Source: an uncultured Pseudomonadota bacterium (GTDB lineage Bacteria; Myxococcota_A; UBA9042; CAIXZC01). From it: a DNA stretch of 7,602 nt. The DNA lies in NCBI GenBank assembly GCA_937884235.1, contig CALGBT010000041.1, positions 1 to 7,602 of the forward strand, written 5' to 3'. Each line of letters begins with the position of its first letter. The first letter of the stretch is position 1. This document shows, piece after piece, positions 1-5,470 of this stretch. A program made the translations under genes and the position numbers. A model generated the notes under the pieces. The model was not told the origin of the DNA. It saw only the letters and a program-made list of their open reading frames with translations, and did no database searches.

Positions 1-55
1 CAAGCGCTACGACACCGGTTTTAGAGTTGTTCGCTCAGTCGGACTTGTGGAGTAG
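1..55 (+). CDS. C-terminal end of a probable FGE-sulfatase (SUMF1-like) domain protein, 5' partial
   Basis: Reading from base 2, 17 codons end at a TAG at 53-55 and give KRYDTGFRVVRSVGLVE. The 'tGFRvvRS' ending closely resembles the last strand of formylglycine-generating-enzyme/SUMF1 domains, which usually finish with a G-F-R-x-x-R motif a few residues before the stop. Such domains occur in enzymes that oxidise a sulfatase cysteine to formylglycine, and also in many catalytically unrelated secreted or lipid-anchored proteins of deltaproteobacteria and planctomycetes. Only the tail is in the window, so neither activity nor localisation can be judged. The gene runs in the same direction as the B12 operon, but about 35 nt and a likely promoter separate them, so they probably form separate transcription units. 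The call rests on one short motif; a chance open frame is possible. Confidence 0.45.
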   Translation, partial: KRYDTGFRVVRSVGLVE

Positions 56-89
56 CTGGAAATCCTGCCTCCATTCAACCGCGCAAAGC

Positions 90-118
90 TTGACTGAAGT
101 ACGCGGGCAATGTAGAAG
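90..118 (+). promoter_or_regulatory. Putative sigma70-type promoter of the B12 operon
   Basis: TTGACT at 90-95 matches five of six bases of the -35 consensus. After a 17-nt spacer, TAGAAG at 113-118 matches four of six of the -10 consensus. Transcription would start near 124-127. The weakness is that the proposed 5' strand of riboswitch helix P1 (GGCA at about 106-109) would then lie upstream of the start, so either P1 is shorter than drawn or the true promoter lies further upstream, in 56-90. Confidence 0.35.
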
Positions 119-272
119 GGTTCAAGTATGGGCATGGGAAGGGAAGTCGGTGCAAATCCGACGCGGTCCCGCCGCCGTAAGTGCTGACGAAACCGGCAAG
201 AGCCACTGGGGTAGCAACCCTGGGAAGGCGCCGGTAGTAGGACGACGCACGAGCCGGAAAACCTGCTGTGCC
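106..272 (+). ncRNA. Cobalamin riboswitch (AdoCbl/B12-sensing aptamer)
   Basis: The conserved cobalamin riboswitch blocks appear in order. GGGAAGTCGGTGCAAATCCG starts at 141, with the helix GTCGG (146-150)/CCGAC (158-162). GCGGTCCCGCCGCCGTAA follows at 163-180, then GCCACTGG at 202-209 and TGGGAAGGC at 221-229 flanking a GGGT/ACCC stem. The closing block AGCCGGAAAACCTGC lies at 252-266 and matches the B12-box consensus AGYCAGgAgACCTGCC with small deviations. P1 can form between GGTT (119-122) and AACC (260-263), perhaps extended by GGCA (106-109)/TGCC (269-272). The aptamer sits 46 nt before the start of a DUF4465 lipoprotein gene in an operon with a BtuB-like receptor, the expected regulatory target. 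High cobalamin would be expected to turn expression off. Confidence 0.93.
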
Positions 273-287
273 TGCCATAACCCTATG

Positions 288-310
288 TTTCCCGGCGTGC
301 GACCGGGAAG
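288..310 (+). promoter_or_regulatory. Riboswitch expression-platform hairpin masking the ribosome binding site
   Basis: TTTCCCGG (288-295) can pair with CCGGGAAG (303-310), counting one terminal T-G wobble, around the 7-nt loop CGTGCGA (296-302). The 3' strand contains the first bases of the Shine-Dalgarno sequence AAGGAGGA (308-315). There is no downstream T-run. Both points fit translational rather than transcriptional control, comparable to the P13 regulatory hairpin of gram-negative cobalamin riboswitches. The loop bases CGTGCG (296-301) are perfectly complementary to CGCACG at 246-251 inside the aptamer. Confidence 0.6.
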
Positions 311-315
311 GAGGA
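308..315 (+). promoter_or_regulatory. Strong ribosome binding site of the first operon gene
   Basis: AAGGAGGA lies 3 nt before the ATG at 319, with the GGAGG core at 310-314. It fixes the start of the DUF4465 lipoprotein at 319. Its first three bases can pair into the preceding hairpin, so its accessibility probably depends on the riboswitch state. Confidence 0.75.
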
Positions 316-318
316 ATC

Positions 319-1272
319 ATGAAGATTTGCGCGCGTATTCTCGTTCTGACCATCTCGCTGGTTGCCACCTTGGCCTTGCTCAACTGCACTGGCAGCGGTG
401 ACGGCAACGACCCTGCGGACACGACGATAGATGATGTTGCCGTGACTGCCGACGTGAGTCTCGAAGAGACCCTGCCCGGCGAGGATTCGGTCGCTCCGGA
501 CGAAGACCTGGTTGCTCCGGAAGAAGACATCGTGGAAGCCGCAGATCTGGCGGCACCAGAGGATGCTGCCGCTGAATTGGTAGAAGATGTGGTGGAACCA
601 TCTCTCTTGCTGGCCGACCTGGAAGACCTCGACCTTGCGGCCGAGTCTTTCTGGAATGGCGAGGCGGGGGGCGGCATCTTCACGAGCGGACAGCTCTCCT
701 TTCTGAACCTCTACAACGCCGAGTACTTCTCGTGGGATGGGTACAGCTACGCCAACATCACCGACAACACCACACCGGGCTACGACAACCAGTACAGCGC
801 CATCCCCGGCACCGGTGCAGATGGCACCGCAACCTACGCCGTCGCCCACGACGGTACGGGCTACGGGGCCCAGGCCCCCACCTTCGTCGTCGACTACGAA
901 ATGCCGGTCGTCATCGCCGGGGCCTACGTCACCAACACCACGTACACCTACCTCTCCATGGCCGAAGGCGATGATTTCGCCAAGAAGTTCGGTGGTGTGG
1001 AGGGCACGGACCCCGACTGGTTCCTCGTGACCTTCACCGGCTATGACAACGATGGCGAGGTAACCGGCACCGTAGAGTTCTACCTGGCTGATTTTCAGGC
1101 CGAGACCAACGCCGGCGACTACATCATCAACGAGTGGACCTGGGTCGACCTGACCCCGCTTGGTGCCGTGGGCGAAGTGCGGGCGGTTCTCACCTCATCC
1201 GACATGGGGGAGTGGGGAATGAACACGCCCGGATATTTCGCTGTCGACCAGATCGTCGCCGCGGAACTCTAG
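319..1272 (+). CDS. DUF4465 surface lipoprotein, probable cobamide-binding (BtuH-type role)
   Basis: 317-residue lipoprotein. A short basic N-terminus and hydrophobic segment end in a lipobox (A-L-L-N-C, Cys23). Residues 24-97 are an acidic, repetitive Asp/Glu/Ala/Val/Pro stalk. From about 109 to the end is a DUF4465 domain with its typical features: FWNGE near the start, 'YVTNTTYTYLSM' (203-214), 'FAKKFGG' (220-226), 'DPDWF' (231-235), 'VEFYLADF' (252-259), 'WTWVDL' (273-278) and 'GMNTPGYFAVD' (300-310). DUF4465 proteins are common in cobalamin-regulated operons; the Bacteroidetes B12-binding lipoprotein BtuH sits in such operons and, as far as I recall, has this kind of domain, but I cannot verify it here. 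The start at 319 is chosen over an upstream in-frame ATG (268) because 268 lies inside the riboswitch, while 319 has AAGGAGGA at 308-315 and opens the signal peptide. It is the gene directly under riboswitch control. The binding role is inferred. Confidence 0.85.
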   Translation: MKICARILVLTISLVATLALLNCTGSGDGNDPADTTIDDVAVTADVSLEETLPGEDSVAPDEDLVAPEEDIVEAADLAAPEDAAAELVEDVVEPSLLLADLEDLDLAAESFWNGEAGGGIFTSGQLSFLNLYNAEYFSWDGYSYANITDNTTPGYDNQYSAIPGTGADGTATYAVAHDGTGYGAQAPTFVVDYEMPVVIAGAYVTNTTYTYLSMAEGDDFAKKFGGVEGTDPDWFLVTFTGYDNDGEVTGTVEFYLADFQAETNAGDYIINEWTWVDLTPLGAVGEVRAVLTSSDMGEWGMNTPGYFAVDQIVAAEL

Positions 1273-1273
1273 G

Positions 1274-2026
1274 ATGTTGGCCCGGTGCCAACACGTTTGC
1301 GCAGTTGCTCTGGCCCTGTTCCTGCTCGTAGGCCTAGTCGCCTGCACCGTGGAAGAGGAAGCCTGCCCCACCGGCTTTGACTTCGCCCCGGCCGCCGGGG
1401 AGCCTGGGTCCACGGCCGTGGCCATGTCTGACAGCCGCATCGTCGGCTGGGCCACCGAAGTGGTCTCGCTGGCCATTGGCGAAAGCGTTGACGAAGAGTG
1501 GATGGACCCGCAGCAGGCGCTGGGACCCGCAGAAGGTACTCCCGGAAACGTCCTGGCCCTGGGCCGCGGTGGGCATGTCGTGCTGCTCTTTGACCCACCC
1601 ATCACCGACGGTGACGGGGCCGATCTGGCCGTCTTCGAGAACAGCCTCAATGACACCTTCCTCGAATTGGCCTTCGTCGAAGTCAGCAGCGACGGCGAGA
1701 CCTTCGCTCGCTTCCCCAGTTACTACAAAGGCACCGAACCGGTAGGCACTTATGCCGGCCACGACCCCACCTGGATCTCGGGGTTGGCCGGAAAGTATCG
1801 CGGTGGCTTCGGCACGCCCTTGGACCTCGCCGACCTCGACTGCGCACCCGAGGTAGTGGGCGGAAGTGTTGACACCGCATCCATCAGCTTCGTTCGCATT
1901 GTTGATATCATCGGCGACGGGCAGACCCCTGATGGAACCGGGCGCCCCATCTACGACCCCTACCCGACCGTCGGTTCCGCCGGCTTCGACCTCGATGCCG
2001 TGGCCGCCCTGCACGAAGCCGGGTAG
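1274..2026 (+). CDS. Lipoprotein of a B12-operon 'cell surface protein' family, function unknown
   Basis: 250 residues. The signal peptide ends in the lipobox L-V-A-C (Cys24), so the mature protein is lipid-anchored. The rest is one domain of predicted beta character: 'ALGRGGHVVLLFDPPITDGDG' around 95-115, 'DLAVFEN' (117-123), 'AFVEVSSDGETFARFPSY' around 133-150, 'LAGKYRGGFGTPLDLADL' around 171-188, 'FVRIVDIIGDG' (206-216) and a C-terminal 'DPYPTVGSAGFDLDAV' (228-243). I recognise this pattern from Bacteroidetes proteins annotated only as cell surface or T9SS-sorted proteins, often in cobalamin-riboswitch operons; no activity is known to me. Two cysteines (31 and 190) could form a disulfide. 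The ATG follows the previous stop by 1 nt with no good Shine-Dalgarno (only GGAA at 1263-1266), so translation is probably coupled. A corrinoid-related surface role is inferred from context only. Confidence 0.8.
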   Translation: MLARCQHVCAVALALFLLVGLVACTVEEEACPTGFDFAPAAGEPGSTAVAMSDSRIVGWATEVVSLAIGESVDEEWMDPQQALGPAEGTPGNVLALGRGGHVVLLFDPPITDGDGADLAVFENSLNDTFLELAFVEVSSDGETFARFPSYYKGTEPVGTYAGHDPTWISGLAGKYRGGFGTPLDLADLDCAPEVVGGSVDTASISFVRIVDIIGDGQTPDGTGRPIYDPYPTVGSAGFDLDAVAALHEAG

Positions 2027-2028
2027 CC

Positions 2029-3927
2029 ATGTCTCCGTCCACGAGAGTGACTGGCGCGCTGCTTGCCGCATCGCTCACGCTTTGCCTGGGGCTCGCCAAC
2101 TCGCAGGCTGAAGAGGCCCCCATCGATATCGCCCCGGTGGAAGTCACCTGGCAACGACCCACCTGGCTCGAGGGCAGCGCACCCGTTGTCGTCATTGAGC
2201 CGAGCCCCGAAGACATCCGAGCCGGCCGCACCGTGGCCGACCTGCTGGAAGCCACCCCGGGTTTTCAGATCATGCGCAGCGGCTCGGCCGGGCAGGCGCA
2301 GAAGGTGACCATGCGCGGTGGCAACAGCCGGCAGGTGGTAGTGCTGCTGGAAGGAATCCCCATTGCCGACCCGGGCACTGCCACCGCCGATCTCTCGTTG
2401 CTGCCGCTGGAGGCGGTGGAGGCCATCGAAGTCTATCGCGGCGCAGCCGGGGCGCAAGGCGGCTCTGGCGCCCAAGGCGGGGCCGTGGTCATTCGCTTGC
2501 GCCGGGGCGGGAAGACCGAGTTCACCGAGCGCGTCAGCACTTCATTCTACGCCCCCGATCTCCTCGACGGTGCCGGGGGGAGCTTCACCGTGCGCCACCG
2601 CTCGCTTTTCCTGCACTATGGCCACGAGACCCTCGATGGTGACTTCCCCTTCGTCGATACCAACGGCAACCAGCGCACCCGCACCAACAACCGTACTTCC
2701 ACTGACCGCCTGGCCACCACCTGGCGGTGGCGGCCGGCCCGAAACCTGCGGGTCGATTTCCTGGGCAATCTGGGCCTCGTCGCACGGGGCTCCCCGGGGG
2801 TAGAGCAGTTCCCATCTGCAGAGGCCACTGAGGCCCGCCAGAACGTTCTCACCGGTACCCGCCTCGACTGGCGACGCTTCCTGGTCGATTCGGGACGCCT
2901 GCAGGCCGGGCTTTCCTACGGTTTCTGGCAGTTCCACTTCAAAGATCCAACACCCTACATCGGCCCGCCGGTTGACAACTTCGGGCGTAGCCACCGCACC
3001 CGACTCGATGCCACCATCTCGGCGAACCCCGCCGATTGGCTGGGACTCGAAGTTGAAACCTCGGCATCGCTTGAAGCCATGGAGCGCACCGGCAGCGAAC
3101 CTCTCCCTGCCAAAGACCGCACCCTGGCCGATGCCGCCGTGCGCGCCCATCTCAGCCGAACAGGAGTCCCCGTTGATGCCACTCTCGCCGCGGGTCTGGC
3201 CACGGTGGGGGACGGTTCGCCGGCGCTATTGCCGAACATGTCGGTGGGCTATCGTCCCTGGACCACGCTGCGTATCGCCGTTGCTGCCGGTCGTGCCTAT
3301 CGAGCCCCGGCCTTCGACGAACTCTACTTCTCGGCCTCGGGAATCCGGGGCAATCCGGACCTCAAACCCGAGGATACCTGGAACGCCGGCCTCGATGTCG
3401 AAACGACCTGGGGGCCTCTGATGGCAACGCTCTCCGGTTACTACCAGCGTCTCAACGAGAGTATTCTATTTCTTCCCGTCTCCCCCTACCTGGTCGAGGC
3501 CCAGAACACCGGGGCCATTGATGCCTTCGGCGCCGAGGCGGCGCTGGCCGCTAAGCTTGGGCCCGTCACCGTCAACGGCAGCTTCGCGTGGCTCGATGCC
3601 AGCTTCGTCGAGGGCGGCAACCCGGTGCCATTCAAGTCGGCCTACACGGCCGGCCTCGGGACACGGCTGACCCTGGGGCGATTCGCCAGCTACGTCACCA
3701 GCCTCTACCGCTCCCCTTTCAAACTCGACCGCTTCTCCAGCCACGAAGAGGAGTGGCGCCTGCTCCTTGATGCCGGCCTCTCGGCAGAACTTGGTGCGGG
3801 TTTCCAACTGGCCATCGATGCCCGGAACCTGCTCAACAAGCAGGACCGCATCGATGCCTTTCAACATCCCCTGCCAGGTCTTTCGTGGCATGTCAGCCTG
3901 CAGCATCGCTGGCAAGGAGAGGAATGA
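2029..3927 (+). CDS. btuB: TonB-dependent outer-membrane receptor, BtuB-like cobalamin transporter
   Basis: 632 residues, close to E. coli BtuB (about 610) and small for the family. A Sec signal peptide (about 1-27) is followed by a possible TonB-box segment, 'IDIAPVEVT' (32-40). The plug domain spans about 60-160: 'VADLLEATPGFQI' (69-81), 'VTMRGGNSRQVVVLLEGIPI' around 93-112, 'LLPLEAVEAIEVYRGA' (124-139), and a Gly/Ala-rich loop before 'GGAVVIRL'. The barrel fills the rest, with the receptor signature 'YRAPAFDELYF' plus 'GNPDLKPEDTW' at about 423-450 and 'ARNLLNKQDR' near 598-607. The last strand ends '...VSLQHRW' and is followed by four extra residues, QGEE. The riboswitch and neighbouring lipoproteins support corrinoid as substrate. 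The ATG is 2 nt after the preceding stop, with no clear Shine-Dalgarno. The stop overlaps the next gene's start. The TonB-receptor family is certain; B12 specificity comes from context. Confidence 0.92.
   Translation: MSPSTRVTGALLAASLTLCLGLANSQAEEAPIDIAPVEVTWQRPTWLEGSAPVVVIEPSPEDIRAGRTVADLLEATPGFQIMRSGSAGQAQKVTMRGGNSRQVVVLLEGIPIADPGTATADLSLLPLEAVEAIEVYRGAAGAQGGSGAQGGAVVIRLRRGGKTEFTERVSTSFYAPDLLDGAGGSFTVRHRSLFLHYGHETLDGDFPFVDTNGNQRTRTNNRTSTDRLATTWRWRPARNLRVDFLGNLGLVARGSPGVEQFPSAEATEARQNVLTGTRLDWRRFLVDSGRLQAGLSYGFWQFHFKDPTPYIGPPVDNFGRSHRTRLDATISANPADWLGLEVETSASLEAMERTGSEPLPAKDRTLADAAVRAHLSRTGVPVDATLAAGLATVGDGSPALLPNMSVGYRPWTTLRIAVAAGRAYRAPAFDELYFSASGIRGNPDLKPEDTWNAGLDVETTWGPLMATLSGYYQRLNESILFLPVSPYLVEAQNTGAIDAFGAEAALAAKLGPVTVNGSFAWLDASFVEGGNPVPFKSAYTAGLGTRLTLGRFASYVTSLYRSPFKLDRFSSHEEEWRLLLDAGLSAELGAGFQLAIDARNLLNKQDRIDAFQHPLPGLSWHVSLQHRWQGEE
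3914..3920 (+). promoter_or_regulatory. Ribosome binding site of the beta-propeller gene, inside the receptor's last codons
   Basis: AAGGAGA lies within the codons for the final QGEE of the receptor. Measured from the AGGAG core (3915-3919), the spacing is 7 nt to the ATG at 3927 and 4 nt to the ATG at 3924. This favours 3927, although both start codons are in the same frame and differ by one Met. Confidence 0.65.
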
Positions 3928-5012
3928 TGAGCAGAATTCTCGGCCTGACATTGGCCTGTCTGGTACTGGCGGGCTGTGACGGTGACGGCAGACCGGCCAA
4001 AGAGCAGGGCTCCGGACTCCTGGCCGGACCCGAAGGAATCGCCATCGCGGACGGCACCATCTACGTGACCAACGTCAACAGCCGATACGATGCTGATTCG
4101 GGGCTGGTGGTCTTCGATGAAGGGTTCATTCAGACCTTTGACCTGGCCACCCTCGCCCCCGCTAAGCGCTTCGACGTGCCGTGCGAAAACCCCCAGTACG
4201 TGCTGCCTGCCGATGGCGCACTGTTGGTTCTCTGCTCCGGTTCGATGTTGCCCGACGACCAGGGCCTGCTGACACCGGCAACTGATGGTGCGTTGCTGAT
4301 TGTTGACCTGGCAACGCTGACTATCAAACAACAGATTGCCGTGCCCCGAGGGCAGCCCCATCCTCTCGCCGGTTTCCCCGGTGCGCTGGCCTGGTCACCG
4401 GACCTGCAACGGGCCTGGCTGGGCAGTGGGTCGGGGCCTTACGTCCATGCCGTCGACCTCGAAAGCGGATCTGTGGAAGTATATGAACTGCGGGACCCTG
4501 GCGACCGCAATGATCTGGTGGTGCCTGTCATGTGGGAGGGCCGCCTCTTCGCCAGTTCCTTCACCGCCGGCGCACTTTTTGAGCTGGATCCCCTGGATGG
4601 CACGCCCGTGGGCGAGCCGCTGCCCATTACCGAGAGCGGGGAAACCGAGGGAACCATCGACATCGCCACGGGAGAGGGCGGCCTCTACGTCCTCCACTCC
4701 CTCTCACAAAGAGTCGTCATGGTCAACCCGGTTGCCCGCACCGTCACCCCCCTCTGCACCGCCGGTGCCGCCGCCAATCGCATCCGCCTCTACGACGAAT
4801 CCCTCTACGTTCTGAACTCCATGGACAACAACGTCACCCGCCACAACCTGACCAACAACGCCACCCAAACTCCCTTCGCCATCTTCCCCCCCGGCTCGAA
4901 TCCGTGGGAGATGGTCTTTGTGGACGGGAAGATGTTTGCAACAGCCTATCTCAGCAACGCACTGTTTGTCGTAGATGCCACCTCGGGCACCGTCGAAGCC
5001 ACCGTCGACTAG
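3927..5012 (+). CDS. btuG: BtuG-like beta-propeller lipoprotein, surface cobalamin capture
   Basis: 361 residues from the ATG at 3927 (362 if the adjacent ATG at 3924 is used). The signal peptide MSRILGLTLACLVLAGC has the lipobox L-A-G-C (Cys17). The mature part is a chain of about 40-50-residue blades with the pattern 'G.l.vvDlaTl.....i.v': 'GPEGIAIADGTIYVTNVN' near the start, 'FIQTFDLATL', 'GALLIVDLATLTIKQQIAV', 'YVHAVDLESGSVEVYEL', 'ALFELDPLDG', 'GLYVLHSLSQRVVMVNP', and a closing 'NPWEMVFVDGKMFATAYLSN' followed by 'ALFVVDATSGTVEATVD'. The length fits a seven-bladed propeller. BtuG of Bacteroides thetaiotaomicron is such a lipoprotein; it binds B12 very tightly and caps the BtuB receptor. 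The gene overlaps the receptor stop (ATGATGA), so the two are probably made in step. The fold call is strong. Corrinoid binding is inferred from the operon, because YncE/NHL-type propellers bind many ligands. Confidence 0.82.
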   Translation: MSRILGLTLACLVLAGCDGDGRPAKEQGSGLLAGPEGIAIADGTIYVTNVNSRYDADSGLVVFDEGFIQTFDLATLAPAKRFDVPCENPQYVLPADGALLVLCSGSMLPDDQGLLTPATDGALLIVDLATLTIKQQIAVPRGQPHPLAGFPGALAWSPDLQRAWLGSGSGPYVHAVDLESGSVEVYELRDPGDRNDLVVPVMWEGRLFASSFTAGALFELDPLDGTPVGEPLPITESGETEGTIDIATGEGGLYVLHSLSQRVVMVNPVARTVTPLCTAGAAANRIRLYDESLYVLNSMDNNVTRHNLTNNATQTPFAIFPPGSNPWEMVFVDGKMFATAYLSNALFVVDATSGTVEATVD

Positions 5013-5306
5013 CCGCCATCGCCTTTGCCGTTGCCGTGTTCCGTTGCCGAGGCCCGAGGCAAAGTAACGAGGCGGAAGACGCGCGCGGGGGCGGCGTTTG
5101 ACGTAGTGTTTGTCCGCCGTCGCCTGACGGTGCAGTGGTCAATCCTACGGTAGACGGGTTCGGGTATGTGACGGCCATTCTCGCACTGCCAGGCTATGGC
5201 GAGATTCCTTCGGCGGCCCTGGGGCCGCCTCAGTCAGATGAATGGGTGGTGCGTGGAGAGGCGGTTGTCCGCTTTGACGGGTGACGCGGTGTTGATAATT
5301 GGAATG
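5013..5306. other. Intergenic stretch after the operon, no convincing gene
   Basis: Visible structure is limited. CCGTC (5117-5121)/GACGG (5126-5130) form a small hairpin. GGCGGCC (5212-5218)/GGCCGCC (5223-5229) form a strong GC hairpin. CTTTGCC (5023-5029) and GGCAAAG (5058-5064) are a distant inverted repeat. A plus-strand frame is open at 5102-5284 (see findings). No canonical terminator with a T-run follows the operon stop. Confidence 0.5.
5212..5229 (+). terminator. GC-rich hairpin, possible operon terminator without T-run
   Basis: Seven perfect GC pairs (GGCGGCC/GGCCGCC) close a 4-nt loop, CTGG, about 200 nt after the last operon stop. It is followed by TCAGTCAGATG, not a T-tract, so it is not a standard intrinsic terminator. 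It could stall polymerase, protect the 3' end of the mRNA, or merely reflect base composition. Confidence 0.2.
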
Positions 5307-5320
5307 GGATTAGTTAATCC
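5307..5320. repeat. 14-bp dyad GGATTA-gt-TAATCC
   Basis: This is a perfect inverted repeat with a 2-nt centre, in a locally AT-rich pocket (5292-5318), directly next to the REP-like unit. It could be an operator-like site or part of the boundary of that element. No regulator is in view. Confidence 0.35.
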
Positions 5321-5365
5321 GGCCCTGAAGGACCGGGCTGGGTACTTGTGCCCCCTGGCGGGGGC
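5319..5365 (+). repeat. REP-like two-hairpin unit, first copy
   Basis: Hairpin A is CCGGCCC TGAA GGACCGG (5319-5336), with a single C-A mismatch. It is followed by GCTGGGTACTT (5337-5347), two bases, and hairpin B, GCCCCC TGGC GGGGGC (5350-5365). A second copy with the same order lies inverted at 5421-5470. Imperfect palindromes of this type in inverted pairs are typical of REP/BIME elements, which are spread by REP-associated tyrosine transposases. No transposase is present here. Confidence 0.55.
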
Positions 5366-5420
5366 TGCAGCCGACATGGTGAATCTGCCTCGACATGTTT
5401 GAGGAGAACGCCGACCCACC

Positions 5421-5470
5421 CGCAGGCCCGCAGGGCCTAAGTACCCAGCGAAGGGCTTTAGCCCTGGACC
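5421..5470 (-). repeat. REP-like two-hairpin unit, second copy, inverted
   Basis: On the minus strand this reads hairpin A (AGGGCT-AA-AGCCCT, plus-strand 5453-5466), a short link, the identical 11-mer GCTGGGTACTT (plus-strand 5439-5449), two bases, and hairpin B (AGGCCC TGC GGGCCT region, plus-strand 5424-5438). The hairpin stems differ from the first copy but keep pairing, and both apical regions share CTRAAG. The 11-mers of the two copies can pair with each other to form one large cruciform or RNA hairpin. Confidence 0.55.

Noticed and set aside
268..318. Upstream in-frame ATG as the start of the DUF4465 lipoprotein
   Set aside because: It lies inside the aptamer's closing segment and would bury the signal peptide behind 17 extra residues; the start at 319 has a strong Shine-Dalgarno.
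27..401. Plus-strand reading frame of 124 codons across the leader
   Set aside because: It runs through the cobalamin riboswitch and into the DUF4465 gene in another frame, has no ribosome binding site, and its product is low-complexity and Arg/Ser-rich.
75..849. Long minus-strand frames opposite the first gene
   Set aside because: They are shadows of a GC-rich coding strand; the DUF4465 match fixes the plus-strand frame.
1334..2071. 245-codon minus-strand frame opposite the second gene
   Set aside because: It has Gly/Val/Ala-biased shadow composition, no signal or motif, and is fully overlapped by a recognisable lipoprotein.
2542..3150. 202-codon minus-strand frame opposite the receptor
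   Set aside because: The plus-strand frame carries unmistakable TonB-receptor motifs; this is its antisense shadow.
5319..5470. Retron-type msr/msd or CRISPR interpretation of the inverted repeats
   Set aside because: There is no reverse transcriptase, no cas gene and no regularly spaced direct repeats; two inverted hairpin units fit a REP doublet better.
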